A DNA stretch of 64,000 nucleotides from Siphonodentalium dalli (lineage: Eukaryota > Mollusca > Scaphopoda > Gadilida > Siphonodentaliidae), in assembly GCA_032622095.1 (NCBI GenBank), contig CP136065.1, positions 96,669,343 through 96,733,342 of the forward strand, given 5' to 3'. Each line of letters opens with the position of its first letter. Position 1 is the first letter of the stretch. This document shows positions 11,598-24,600 of the stretch, piece after piece. The notes beneath the pieces were generated by a model, which saw nothing but the letters and a program-made list of their open reading frames with translations, had not been told where the DNA came from and did not search any database. A program made the position numbers and the translations under genes.

Positions 11598-12026
11598 GTG
11601 TGAAATTATTAGTTATGTTAGGCATTCAAAATTATTAGTTATTCTAGCTGTTCTTGGTACCAAAAGTGACTAAAAAAATTATATTTTCGACCTCTCAAAT
11701 GTATTAAAATCCATTGTTTTTGTCAACTCTTAATAAATCTATATACAATGAAGATGATGATATGTGAAATTCAAGAGAAATTATTTGCTGAAAATCTCTT
11801 GCCATTTCTGGCTAGATTTATTCAAAACGTGCATGCATCTCCCCCTTAAAGGCAAATTATTGATATCTCAAAATGTCATCCTTTCATCATATAGCTTAAT
11901 CTACATTGATCATGGGAAATCACTTTGCTCATGTTGTCCTATACACAAACTCAATATAGTAGCTTGCCATCACTTCAAATATAGTTAACTTTATGCAATG
12001 TCCTTGATATGCTTATATAAGTAGAC

Positions 12027-12235
12027 TTAAAGGGGTACTGTACGCCATTTTCATTAAATTTCCGGTGACAACAACGATCTAATATCGGTAATATATAGAA
12101 ACATAAGTAATTTGAGTCGAAGATGTATTCTGTAAACGCTCACGTTAATAGGCTATCTTAAAATTTAATAATTTAAAAGTTAATAATTTGATATAAATTG
12201 AATTTATGACTGGAGCCATAAAATGTGAAAACAGT
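12027..12235 (+). mobile_element. Truncated TTAA-ended MITE (TTAAAGGGGTACTGTACGCC family)
   Basis: It starts at a TTAA and shares about 200 bases with the left part of the interrupted copy at 43136 and, inverted, with the right part of 19291-19856. It ends inside the ATTTATGACTGGAGCCATAAAATG segment, so the right terminus is missing. It is useful as the uninterrupted reference for the insertion site at 43261. Confidence 0.8.
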
Positions 12236-12574
12236 CTTTGCGACGAATATCACTTTATGATCCTATGTCAAAAGTTACAAGACTTACGCGAAAAAAATTC
12301 ACATCCCCAAATATTACTGGGAGAACCCTAACAGAAATCAATATCATTGTTTACTCTCAACTGAATATTTGAGCCTTCTTAAAAAAGTAAGCATATTTAT
12401 ATATCTTTAAAAATGATACTACTCTAATGTAAATTGCATCATGGATTACAATATAATTTTGTGTATTGTTATTTTTATGACCTATATGTTATGGGTGCCT
12501 TGTGTATAGTATGTATATATGTTATTGCATGTTCCAACTTCACTGTTGGCTTTGCTAATAAACAATCAATCAAG

Positions 12575-12945
12575 GTTGTTATACGCCCGTTTTATGTTAT
12601 TGGTCCATCCTTCCGTCCATCTGTCTAGATTAGCCGTCCGTCCCTCCACTTTTGTTTTCTGGATGATAACTTTAGATAGTCTCAAATGAATGGAATATAA
12701 TTTGGTATGTGGGTTACTAATACAATATACAGGTTTATATTCTGGTTCCGCCAATTTTCACCAGAGTTATCATGGCCATTTTTGTTGAAATTTGGACTCA
12801 ATTTTCGTTTCGAGATGATAACTTTAGTAAGGATGAACTGAATTGACTGAAATTTTGTATGTGAGTTTACTAGCCCTAAATACAGGTCAAGTTAGAATTT
12901 GGGTTCCACCTGCCAATTTTCACCTCAGCTATGGCCCTTTATTAG
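12575..12945 (+). repeat. Dispersed 'TTTTATGTTATTGGTCC' repeat
   Basis: GTTTTATGTTATTGGTCCATCC, then GATGATAACTTTAGATAGTCTCAAATGAATGGAAT, then ATACAGGT...GGTTCC.CC...TTTTCACC.GAGTTAT, recurs at about 29490, 29840, 30140 and 49305. It is non-coding as far as I can see; its open frames are accidental. Confidence 0.75.
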
Positions 12946-13640
12946 CTCGGCAAGTTTGAGATATTGCTTCAGTCCATGCATCTGTCCATCAACAATTTCT
13001 GTTAGCACACCCTACAGGTCACATCTCTAGCTAGATCTCATCCGATCGTCACCAAACTTCATATGGATTTTGATCGAAATTCGTTAAAAAACATGGCCAC
13101 CAGCAGCCATCTTGGATTTAATATTTGAATCCGTTGGCACACCCTGCAGCCCGTGTCTCAAATCCGATCGTCACCGAACTTCATTTGGGGTGACCTCTAG
13201 ATGGGAGCTTCCTACTTTTGAAAATTTACAGGCATGTTTAGGATCACCTCTATATGGGAAATATCGATTTTGACCGAACTTTGTTAAAAAACATGGCCTC
13301 CGGCAGCCATCTTGGATTTTACTCTTTACATGACTAAATCCTTGGCACGCCCTACAAACCACATCCCTCATCCGATCGTCACTAAACTTCATATGGATCT
13401 TTTGGGTGACCTCTAGATGAGAGCCATAAAATATTTCCGAATTTTATAGAAAGACATGGCCGCCAGCAACCATCTTGGATTTTACTTTATATATATCTCT
13501 TCATGTTGATATCTAGCATTACATAGACATTTAAACTTTCCGCATTCCTAATTGCTCTATTGGCTGTAACACATAAATTACCCCCATTAGAAGTTGAGCT
13601 ACATGCAGTGTCATTGACACTTTCATTGGAATTACCATGT
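12945..13640 (+). repeat. AGCTC...GAGCTA tandem-core element (degenerate)
   Basis: It begins TTATTAGCTCGGCAAGTTTGAG and ends AGTTGAGCTACATGCAGTGTCATTGACAC. Inside are about three degenerate units containing GCACACCCTGCAG, ATCCGATCGTCACC.AACTTCAT, GGTGACCTCTAGATG and ACATGGCC..CAGCAGCCATCTTGGATTTTACT. The same family recurs at 38390, 47625 and 52689. Confidence 0.75.
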
Positions 13641-14102
13641 CCGTATTTTGCCATGCCCTAGCAATGCTCTTGTTAACATTTAAATTATAATTTATATGTT
13701 GTTGTTGTTGTTGTAATTTGAGGATTGGAACCCTGAATACATGTTTATAATTGAAACACCTGTTCATTATTTTGTGTACAAAGGTGAAGTCTGATTAAGT
13801 TGATTAGCAATAGCCCCAATTTTGTTTTAGAATTATTGACTTGTGCCTTTAACTTGCCACATGTGTATTTTTGTTTTTGTGTTCATCACTTTTGAAACAA
13901 ATTTACTGAGTGAATGGAAATTGGTCTATCTGCATGTCTGTCTACCAGTCAACCTGGGCATATATATCTCAGTCTGTCTTATTATCAGATGTGAATGAAA
14001 TTTGGCATGGAGGTTATATATATATAGGACTGCTTTCAAAAGAGGGCACAATGACGTTCTTTGCAATTTTCTTTATCCTTTGTTTATCTGGATATAATGG
14101 TT

Positions 14103-14330
14103 ATAACCCTTTCATGATGGGGGTTTATGACAGGAGCTGCGCTGTTGTAGCATTAAAGATCCTGTGCTCTGGCTTACAAGGTCAGTGTACATTTTTTAGG
14201 CCAATGTATTCTCTTTTATGTGTTAGCAAAGCTCCCTATGGGAGACTCGCATATATATAAGAGAATGCAATTTTATTTTGGCACAAGGTTTTTGAAATAT
14301 TTAAGGAAGCTCTGGTCATGGAAGGGTTAA
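14103..14330. mobile_element. MITE with AACCCTTTCATGA / TCATGGAAGGGTTAA ends
   Basis: Inverted ends ATAACCCTTTCATGA and TCATGGAAGGGTTAA enclose TGCTCTGG and a degraded version of the ATTCTCTTATATATGCGAG hairpin seen at 18768-19167. It is a related member of the TTAA-ended family. Confidence 0.65.
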
Positions 14331-14374
14331 TTAATATCTAGATAACTCAACCATAAGCCCATAAGTTGTGAGAA

Positions 14375-15478
14375 CTCAATAGGTCTATCATAGGGGAGGT
14401 CTATGATAGGGGTGTTCTATGGATCTCAATAGGTCTATCATAGGGGTGTTCTATGGATCTCAATAGGTCTATCATAGGTGTGTTCTATGGATCTCAATAG
14501 GTCTAACATAGGTGTGTTCTATGGATCTTAATAGGTCTATCATAGGTGTGTTCTATGGATCTCAATAGGTCTATCATAGGTGTGTTCTATGGATCTCAAT
14601 AGGTCTATCATAGGTGTGTTCTATGGATCTCAATAGGTCTATCATAGGTGTGTTCTATGGATCTCAATAGGTCTATCATAGGTGTGTTCTATGGATCTCA
14701 ATAGGTCTATCATAGGTGTGTTCTATGGATCTCAATAGGTCTATCATAGGTGTGTTCTATGGATCTCAATAGGTCTATCATAGGTGTGTTCTATGGATCT
14801 CAATAGGTCTATCATAGGTGTGTTCTACGGATCTCAATAGGTCTATCATAGGTGTGTTCTATGGATCTCAATAGGTCTATCATAGGTGTGTTCTATGGAT
14901 CTCAATAGGTCTATCATAGGTGTGTTCTATGGATCTCAATAGGTCTATCATAGGTGTGTTCTACGGATCTCAATAGGTCTATCATAGGTGTGTTCTACGG
15001 ATCTCAATAGGTCTATCATAGGTGTGTTCTATGGATCTCAATGGGTCTAACATAGGGGTGTTCTATGGATCTTAATAGGTCTATCATAGGTGTGTTCTAC
15101 GGATCTCAATAGGTCTATCATAGGTGTGTTCTATGGATCTCAATGGGTCTAACATAGGGGTGTTCTACGGATCTCAATAGGTCTATCATAGGGGTGTTCT
15201 ATGGATCTCAATGGGTCTAACATAGGGGTGTTCTACGGATCTCAATAGGTCTATCATAGGTGTGTTCTATGGATCTCAATAGGTCTATCATAGGTGTGTT
15301 CTATGGATCTCAATGGGTCTAACATAGGGGTGTTCTACGGATCTCAATAGGTCTATCATAGGGTTGTTCTATGGATCTCAATAGGTCTATCATAGGTGTG
15401 TTCTACGGATCTCAATAGGTCTATCATAGGTGTGTTCTATGGATCTCAATAGGTCTATCATAGGTGTGTTCTGTGGAT
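14375..15478 (+). repeat. 34-bp tandem satellite, ~32 copies
   Basis: The unit starts CTCAATAGGTCTATCATAGG and continues TGTGTTCTATGGAT (34 bp). Copies are nearly identical with recurrent linked variants: AATGGGTCTAAC together with GGGGTG, and TACGG for TATGG. The AATGGG variant starts at 15037, 15139, 15207 and 15309, that is at steps of 3, 2 and 3 units, so blocks of units were duplicated. The first unit carries an insertion including an inverted copy of part of the motif. Confidence 0.95.
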
Positions 15479-16800
15479 TTGTTCATGTTTGGTGTCCTGG
15501 ACTTATTCCTCTTTATCTGTGAAAAGTTGATATTTTGTCCGTGCACTTGAGTATCTCAGTCATGGGTCTCGATGAAACATGCTACAGTATGCCGCGGGAT
15601 GTTCAATAAGAAAGCCTTTAATGAAGATTTAAACAGTGATGTTTGTATTTTGCTCTTCTGTTTGCCTTAACACTCTCTTTACTAAATAATCATTTATGAG
15701 TAGTTCCCATGGGAAATTTTCAGATAAAGTTCAACAAGCATGTGTTGAACTTATTATTTCTGAACATATCCAACCAATGAACCAATCACAACTTCTCGGA
15801 TTATCGTTCTTGCTACGGAAATCACAGAGGTTTGCCGATTGCCAATGAACATGTATCCTTCTGCACTGAGTTCACTTGTATTATCTTGTCATATGTTTGC
15901 CACTCATTTTCCCTGAAAACCCTTCCAAATTAATAATAGACCATTCTAATATATTCTTTTATAACTGGATGGAAGAATCCGTTAGGGACCTTCGAATAAT
16001 CGAGATTCGATTCAATGTCAACATCGGCCACCTGATCATGATTTGAGATCGACACTTGAATCGGCCCAATGATTCAGATATTGTCAAATCAGCGTGAAGT
16101 TTGTTGTTGTATCATTTTGCGTCTAGATAACAACGCGCATGTATTCACAAAAATTGAAGCACAAAGTGGCCAACGTAGGTCATTTTGGATGTCTTCCATT
16201 CAGAACAGATGTACATTATAGAAATTTGAAAACCGTGATGGTGATCGGTCAGCAACTAGCAAGCGAAATAGTATTTGGGGAGGGTGTGGCTGGACCCGGA
16301 ATTGTCAGGAGAACCCAATTGTCCTCCCCTTTACCCCTAACAGCAAACCCCATAAACAAACTAATCAATATTAATTCATGTTGTGCTCAAATGTGAATTT
16401 GACATGATTATATACAGCAATATAAAGCAACCGCATCAATGAAACACATCAAACACCCATCACATCATCCAGGCAATTTTGATTTTCAAGCAACACTTGA
16501 CTACACAAACTTTGCGGGGAAACAATGTGTAATTTTGGCTGCATGAACTGATGGTTGGGGGGATAATTAATGTTTCTTATCATAATATTACTTTTATGAA
16601 ATGCATTTTTGGCAGATATTTTATTGAATAAATTCTGAATATAGGCATGTGTGCAGTGAGTATATATAAAATGGGGGTTGCCGTTCCTGGTGAGAAAATA
16701 GTTTTATTCTTGAACATTACTCCATTGTAGTTGATATAATGATAATAGGAATTAATATAATATGAACACTAATTAACATATATGAAGCTCTTTATATACA
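15479..16800. other. No gene recognised
   Basis: Mixed intergenic sequence. An 85-codon open frame at 16139-16396 has no recognisable motif, no convincing splice context and a biased composition; I do not call it. Confidence 0.4.
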
Positions 16801-16801
16801 T

Positions 16802-17535
16802 AACTAGCAGGTGACCCGACTTCGTCCGGGCTTTGACCTTGAATTGACCATTTTGAAGGTCAAGGTCATGTCGGGGTAACGATTTGACCCGTCCAAAACA
16901 CTCCCCCGACAAAAGTATCCCGAGACACGTATGCTGTACCTAGGTGTAAAATTTTGTCGAAATCCGCCAGTTTTACCCGATTTGACCTCGAATTGATCAT
17001 TTTCAAGGTCAAGGTCAGGTTGGGGTCACAATTTAACCCGTCCATGACACTTCCCGTGGGTAGCAAGTTTGAGCTCAATCGGTTCGAGTCTATAAAGGAC
17101 ACACACATATATATCATTTGTGGGTACCCGTTTCAAGGTGAAGATCACCTCGGGCTAAAAAACTGACTCGATGAAAATGTCCCCCGTTCCTAGGAAGCCC
17201 TAAGTACGTAAGAATCACACAACACGCTCATGTCTGGATACAGTCATGCTCACGTGTGGACCCAGACGTAAGAATCACATTACGCACATACACTCTTTAT
17301 CAACGACACTGCGGATACGAACGCTCTTTAACTATCAATGCGATTAACTCCACCGTGCCAATGGCGGTAATTTTTGTGACTGGGAGTGGAGAATGGGTGC
17401 TCTGATGTTATCCAAAACGGCGGTAAATGTTTTTTAACCTTAGATTGGAAGTTTGAGCTCAATCGGTCCAGCCGTTTTCCCGGCCACAGCTAACAGACAA
17501 ACAACAAGCAGACAGACAGAAGTCCCAAAATATAT
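16802..17535 (+). mobile_element. Pearl/Helentron-like element, degenerate copy 1
   Basis: It starts ACTAGCAGGTGACCCGACTTCGTCCGGGC, contains repeated AAGGTCAAGGTCA segments and ends with ACAGACAAACAACAAGCAGACAGACAGA followed by AATATATAG. A left end with this motif, degenerate core repeats and a terminal ACAG-type microsatellite resembles bivalve 'pearl' elements, which are considered Helitron-related. Assignment is by architecture only. Confidence 0.55.
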
Positions 17536-17540
17536 AGTAG

Positions 17541-18172
17541 ACTAGCTGATGAGCCCGACGTTGTCCGGGCTATTCAAAAACCAAATTTCAAGTCGATAGC
17601 TCAACCCGTTTCCGACATCTGGTCTGCGCATGCGCGAAGCTGGCGTCGCATGGGCTCGGCGATCCGATAAAATTCGTATCCGGGGCAAGATACATTCACA
17701 TACCAAATTTCAAGACTCGATAGCTCCACCAGTTTCCGAGATCTCGTCTGCGCATTCGCGAAGCTGGCGTCGCACGGGCTCGGCGACCCGATAAAATTTG
17801 TATCCGGGGCAAGATACATTCACATACCAAATTTCAAGTCGATAGCTCCACCTGTTTCCGAGATCTCGTCTGCGCATGCGCGAAGCTGGTGTCGCACGGG
17901 CTCGGGACCCGATAAAATTCATATCCGGGGCAAGATACATTCACATAGCAAATTTCAAGTCGATAGCTCCACCCGTTTCCGAGATCTCGTCTGCGCGAAG
18001 CGGGCACCGCACGGGCTCGCCAATACGACAACGACGACCGCCTGGTCAAACTACACACACGTACCATGTTTCGTCCCGATCGGTCGAGAATCGTATATTT
18101 GTATCAATGACATACAGACAGACAGACATACAGACAGACAGACAGAGGTCTTCAAAATATATATGAGATTAT
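17541..18172 (+). mobile_element. Pearl-like element with four ~121-bp core units and ACAG microsatellite
   Basis: The left end, ACTAGCTGATGAGCCCGACG, is followed by about four ~121-bp units starting ACCAAATTTCAAGTCGATAG (near 17579, 17701, 17823 and 17945). Each carries TTTCCGAGATCTCGTCTGCG and CGGGGCAAGATACATTCACAT. The right end has repeated ACAGACAG then AATATATATGAG. Four overlapping open frames here are products of the tandem unit, not genes. Confidence 0.75.
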
Positions 18173-18551
18173 TCAATGAGTTCTGCAGATTTTTGTCATG
18201 AGACAAAAAAATTAACGATGGTAATTTTAAACAATCACCACCCGATTCGAGATTCGATTCGATGTCATGCATGAAGATGATTAAATATCAAGATTAAATT
18301 TGATGCAAAATCCCCGTTTTTCAGGACACTAGAATCCAATCCATTTAGTATAGAAAGGATTAAAATTAGTGTTTCATTCTGCCGATGTTTCAATTTGGCA
18401 CCTTAGAGGTATGACAGCATTCATGGTGCAACCTCTTGTCTGGGATTGTTTTCAAATATCAAGGGGTACATACACTGCTCATAGGTATCCCAGCTATTTG
18501 AGAAAAAAGAAGTTTCAAGCCTAATATATTGTTTCTGTTCATTCATTTCAG

Positions 18552-18690
18552 ATAGCTGTTGGTTTTTGGTTCATGATGATTGTGGTGGCGTTGGTTTATA
18601 TTGCAATAGTTGGTGTGCTGAGTGTATTAATTTACTATTATTTGAAGAATGTGAAGCTGCCATCTGCAGGAAAAGCTGTGCTAATAACAG
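18552..18690 (+). CDS. SDR coding exon 1 (membrane anchor and start of Rossmann fold)
   Basis: Acceptor TTCATTTCAG at 18542-18551 and donor G|GTATTG at 18691. The frame is open from the acceptor, but the first Met codons are ATGATG at 18573, which place a hydrophobic segment (residues 3-23) right after the start followed by [20 protein letters not shown] chose the first ATG. If an upstream exon is coding, the protein would be longer at the N-terminus. Confidence 0.85.
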
Positions 18691-21600
18691 GTATTGAATT
18701 CTAATAAAAATTTCTAAATTGACATTGCTAGCTATAGTTTAAACCTCCAATTTGGGGAAAAAGGACATTAACCCTTTACCCAACAAACCGGCCAAAACCG
18801 GCCAAATAAAGCTTCAACAGCCTAAAATATCTTCGGACTGTCTCAATAGAACCATACAAATGTGGATATCATTGGAACCGACTCCTTGACCACATTGTGA
18901 TAGTTACAGTTATGCCCTGTGCCAATGCATTCTCTTATATATGCGAGTCGACCATAGGTCGCCTCGCATATATAAGAGAATGCATTGGCCTAAAAAAAAT
19001 CTTTTTTTAACACTTTTTACCATTTTTTCTTACATTCTTTAACAATTTTATAATTTTTAATGTGTTAAGCCAATGCATTCTCTTATATATGCGAGGCGAC
19101 CTATGGTCGACTCGCATATATAAGAGAATGCATTGGCACAGGGCCCTTCTGTTGGGTAAAGGGTTAAAACATACATACACATAATCTTTACGAAAATCTT
19201 GTTGATATAGCTGAAAAACATGCTTTTTAAAATTTGTATTACATGCTTGTTCCTAGAATGACAGTGATCCTATTGTGCCGTATTTACAATTTAAAGGGAT
19301 ACTGTACTCAAATGTTATTGTTGATTTCTATAGTCTCTGAGTCGTAGAATAAGGTAACCAGATTTCCATTGATTGTAAGTCTGTTGAGTACAAAGTAATG
19401 TTACGGATGGCAGATTAACTGGAATGTGAAAATACAAATTGTTGTTGTCGAATAATTTTTGCAGTATCAAATAAAAGTTATATTATAGGCATCCTATTCC
19501 CATAATACTCATTTAAGTTATTGTATAGTCACTTGTCAGTGAGTGAATTGAGTTTAAGCCATGTATCAACATATTTTTTTACATGATCATGTGTGCCACG
19601 TGTTGCCCAATCCACTATAGATCTGTTAATTAATTTGATTACGTCTTATACTCAGAAATTTGTAATTTAATTTATGGCTCTAGCCATAAATTAAATTTAT
19701 ATCAAATTATTAACTTTGATTTTAAGATAACCTATTAACCTGAACATTTACAGAATACATCTTCGACTAAAATTACTTATTTTTCTATATATTATCGATA
19801 TTAGATCATTGTTATTACCGGAAATTTATTGAAAATGCTGTACAGTACCCCTTTAACCATATGCCCCACATGTTTCATCCACATCCTGTTGACATCACAG
19901 GACTTATATGACGTTCAGCTCAGCCATGAAATCGGAACAATAAAATAAAAGCATCAACGCACATGACAAAACAAGCCCTATACTTGTCTGAGTAAACCTT
20001 GTAAGTCTGTTACAAGGTGGTGTGTAATAAAAACAGAATGACATGTGTGTTCATGGGTTATTCAATACGGCACTTCTGCCATCGCGGAAGGATAGAACTC
20101 GAGGCTGCTATCATTTTCAACAAACACATTTACACACTCATGTTATTCTGTATATTATTTGCCGTGGGATCTTCATGCAAAAACGAAGAAAATAAATAGC
20201 CTTATTTCGTCTCCAAAGTGTTTATTTCTATGATTTTTATAATCATTCTACATAATATAAATTTAAAAAAAATAAAAATGCAAGGTACCTGTAGATTTGA
20301 ATTGGGGGAGGGTTGGTTTTAACGATTTTTGCCAGGTTTATTGCCTATTTTCAGCATTAAAATATAATTTTCTTGTTTCTAAAAACCCAATTTAATAAAG
20401 AGGTGACCTTTAAATTGGTTGAAGTGTAGTGGTAGACCATGCAACCTATTGTTTTGCTTGTTTCTTGAACTCAGTATATTCTGTATCTCTCTCAATTCAG
20501 GATGTGACACTGGTTTCGGAAATACACTGGCTCAACGACTGGATTCCATCGGGTTTGTGGTCTACGCATGCTGTTTGAATGAGGACTCTGAAGGGGCTGT
20601 GGCTCTTATAAAGAGTTGCTCGGGGAACCTGCATGTCATTAAAATGGATGTCACAAGTGACGAAGATGTACAAGCTGTAGTCAATCAAATCACTCCTTTA
20701 TTGGGCAATCAAGGTGATATAATTCTACATACAAAATTCCTTCATTTCGCTTTGCCAATAATTTATGTATTATGTTGAATTGGATATTTGCGGATTCGAG
20801 CATGAAAACATTTTGTTCACAAGTCGGCTTGCTGTTTGGTTCACAAACTGTTCTCATGCTCGAATCCCAGAATATCCAACAAAACAAGGTACGTTCTATT
20901 TTCTCCATTGTAATTTAATCCAACAGAAAATATTAAAGAACTGCACAAAAAGCTTTTTTTTATCGACATTACATGCTATGAACTGGTTAGTGCTGCTGCT
21001 AGCCAAATTTGTTCATGGCAAAAAATAATTTCATTTGGCAATAATTTTGGCAAGTGGGTTTTTAATTTTGCTTAAAGACATATTATGTACTTGTTCGGGT
21101 GTGTTAAACTGTTAGTTAGTATTCAGGCACTGTGCCAACTGGAGGAATGTAGCATTCTACTACATCATCGGAAATCTCAAGCAAATCGACCATACCACTC
21201 CACAGAAAACATCATCTGAACTACGCTCAATTGTAAATATTTACTTCTCGTTTCGGGATGCAACTATCAGCGATAAAGTAACGAAAACGATTTCGACATC
21301 GAGAGTCACTGAATTTAATTAAATAATAATAGTGACGGTGTGTCTTATCAGTTTGGATTAATATTTATAAAACTAACTACTTTAAGCAAGATTATCCTCC
21401 ATTTCTATTTGATCACCCTACCGGAGTGTTTCACATCACTTTAAACGCCTTCGATCGTCACTGACAAACCTACACAATTAATAAAACAGACATTCAAAGA
21501 TTCATGAATAGTAATCGACTGTAGTTAAAATATGAAATAGTCAGAAAAAGCAATCTTCTGTAAAGTTTGTATTGAGGCTGGTATAAGTAATTTGTTTGTA

Positions 21601-24600
21601 ACAGTTTGTTCGATTTTCAAGACAGATAACGTCTCATTGCAAAAGGTGTGATAATTTTGATTTTACAGTTAATCCTCTTGGCTGTTCGGGCTCATGGAGA
21701 TCATGCACACAGTCATTGCAACAATTAATATTAACTCTTTCGCTGCCACTCGTCACCCAGACGGATTCCCCACAGCCAAGCATCCCATACATGTATATAA
21801 GTATTATGGGTGTGCATGGCATGGGATAATTTGTTGAAACTTTATATATATGAATAGACATAACGTCACATAAGCATGGAACGTTCATAGCCACTATGAA
21901 TACGGAAATTAGGAATCGATGAGGCATTTATGAATTATGTCCATTAGAAGTGAGGAGGTATTCGAAATAGTGAACTCCCTTGTAATGTACTATATTAATA
22001 ACAATGCGTTTGTTAAAGTGGCATTTTTTAATTTATTTTTTATTTATAATTTTTACTTGTTTTTAACATCACGCCCATGTTTCTATAATGCATATTTTTG
22101 TGACAAATATTCAGTTAATTAAGTCTTGACACATCCTCTCAATAGCAAACAAAATCAGAGGTTGTTATTACGTCACCTGTTTGAGTGTCACTTAACTCAT
22201 AATATCGCGACCTGATTTCCATTCTGTCCTAAGTGCATTTTTTGTGTTTCCGAGTAAATCGATTTTTAAATTTCAAAGTTCTGGCAATTGGTTGTTATTA
22301 GACTTATGGTGGATATCCTGGTATCTGCCGAGAAATCAGTATTCATTCTGCCAATAACCATCAACTTCGATAAGGAGATGCTCTTTCTTATATGATATTT
22401 CGACCAGATTCGGGAGGTGGGGTGCGATTTTTTGCATTTAGCACAATATGGACTCAGTCTTAGTAGAATATTTTTCGTGGGACACTATGGAAACGGAAAT
22501 TTTTTCAGGACCGGTCTGTTCCAAGTGGTGATTATAAAAGAGATAATACGCACTTGGGACAACATGAAGAAATATTTAGTCTCAATTTACTGTATAACAT
22601 GATAGAATTAGAGATTACAATGTGAGCGGAGTGTGATATGTGCGCTCTTTGGAAAGTTAGCCAGCACATCGACATAGAAACAAGCATTTTGAATTGGTGT
22701 TGTATGGAAAGCACGCGACTCTTGATGATATATTGCATACGTAATGTTGATATGGCTTCATGGAATGTACTCTTCATTAATGTTACATTGCGAATTTGAC
22801 GCGTATATATTAGTCCAGGAGATATTGGTCGACATATGCACCCCCCCCCCCCCCCCCCCCCCCCCTACCCCAAGGACTCAACTTCACCCCACTAATTTTC
22901 TTTCTTAATGTCTCCTCTAATTTTTTTCGGTTGTTAACAAGAAAAAAAAGTGGCCGCAGACTCCAGACAAGATGGCGTCCATCGTGGAGGCCATTTTGTT
23001 TATATGCACCAGGTCTCTTTGATCGCCGTTATAGTAAAGATGATATAAAAAGCGGTCTTGTTTTCCACTCGACTCGTTATGCTAATATACAACCCTCACA
23101 AATTAGCCAAAAGTCCGACACCAGATCCAATATGGCGGCCAAGATGGCCGCCGAAATGTGAATATATGCTATTTTTCTTACATTTCACCACCTTTTGTTT
23201 GTCTCTATGGGAAAATATTGGCATCTTGGCGTGAATTTATACATTTATCGTATAGAAGAGTCATTGACGAACACAATGGGATCATAATATACATTCATAG
23301 CGGGATATTTTTGTCCAATAACACGTTTCCCAAATGCCGGTATAATAGGTCAAAGCCGAATCAACACTAATAACGCGATGTAATGTTTCGAATCAATGAA
23401 AGTTATTGCTATCATAACAAAACCCATGCATATATATGTGCAGGAGATACTCCAGCTAGGATTCCTCTTATACCTGAGTTGTGGAATATTTATCTAAATC
23501 CAAGACGGCGGCCAAAATGGCCACCAGAAATAGAAAAATCGCCAAAAATCGCTGATTTTAACATCAGTGAGCGTTATTGTCACGACAACTTCACACCTGT
23601 TAACTATTGTGAGTTGGGAACACTTAGGCGAAGTACTTTCATTATACCATATCCAAATAAAAGTTCCCCAGATCTAAAATGGCGCCCACAATGGCGGAAA
23701 GATTTTGAAAAATCACCGAAATTCCCTCATATTCACATCATTGGGCATTATTTTCGAGACAACTGCACGCATGCGGACAGTTGATTTGGAAATACTGAGG
23801 TGAAGTAATTACCTTGCATCTCATACAATAAATTGTTTTCCAAATCGAAGATGGCGGCCAAAATGGAGACCAAAATTTGTAATCAAGCTCACATTCCTTT
23901 ACTTTCTTACGATGGGCGTTATTGTTACGCGAATTATGTCCACAATTACATGTTCATATGGAACATTGATACGAAGTATTCATTTGAGTTTGGCAAACTC
24001 TCACAGTCAAGATGGTGGCCAAACTGGCGGCCAGAAATTGAAAAGAAGTCGATATTATCACATACTAATTTCAACTTTTTGTCATTATATCGATACGTAT
24101 GGACGACACTGTACATACTATAGGCCATTTATTAGTTTCAACATAAGTCGTAGCCTTCTGGAAAGATGAATACCCACAATTAATCATCGCGATGTGGCAT
24201 TTCGAAATCCATTGTCCACCATAAGCGCCCATAACGGCCGTTTAGGTGCGCCAAATAGCCATAGTACCTGAGCTTATTATGATTTGCCACATTCAGCATT
24301 ATCTGCATGGACCAGTTTCCGTCTATTCGTCAGATTAATCTATCTCTCTCACACCATCACAGTATTCTACACTTCTTTTTAGAAAGGTCCCACTAATCGG
24401 AATATTTCAAACAATACATATGCCGGTGTCCAGCTCACGTGTTTGTCTCGAAAGCAGGGAATTCTTATCCTTAATCTTGGCGATCTTCATTCGTGGTATA
24501 GCTTATGGTATAATTCAGATGCTACATATGGGATATGAGCGTTATTTTGTGGGATAAACTAGAAATGAATGTGGTCGATGCGTATACTAGCTTTCAGAAG

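Noticed and set aside
11404-11673. 89-codon hydrophobic open frame as a membrane protein
   Set aside because: Its 3' part is the 67-bp repeat and the rest has no family resemblance or exon signals.
14375-15478. CRISPR-like look of regular 34-bp repeats
   Set aside because: Repeats are directly contiguous with no unique spacers, and the surroundings are animal genomic DNA with spliced genes.
17601-18166. Several overlapping 70-96 codon frames on both strands
   Set aside because: They arise from the ~121-bp tandem units of the pearl-like element; the repeated peptide motifs follow the DNA repeat.
18552-18572. SDR translation starting before 18573
   Set aside because: The frame is open back to the acceptor, but no ATG precedes 18573 in this exon; an upstream coding exon cannot be excluded.
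22931-24123. Open frames of 76-133 codons with repeated motifs as a repeat protein
   Set aside because: They lie in the tandem-repeat arm of the fold-back and the inverted arm offers equivalent frames, so they are not selected coding sequence.
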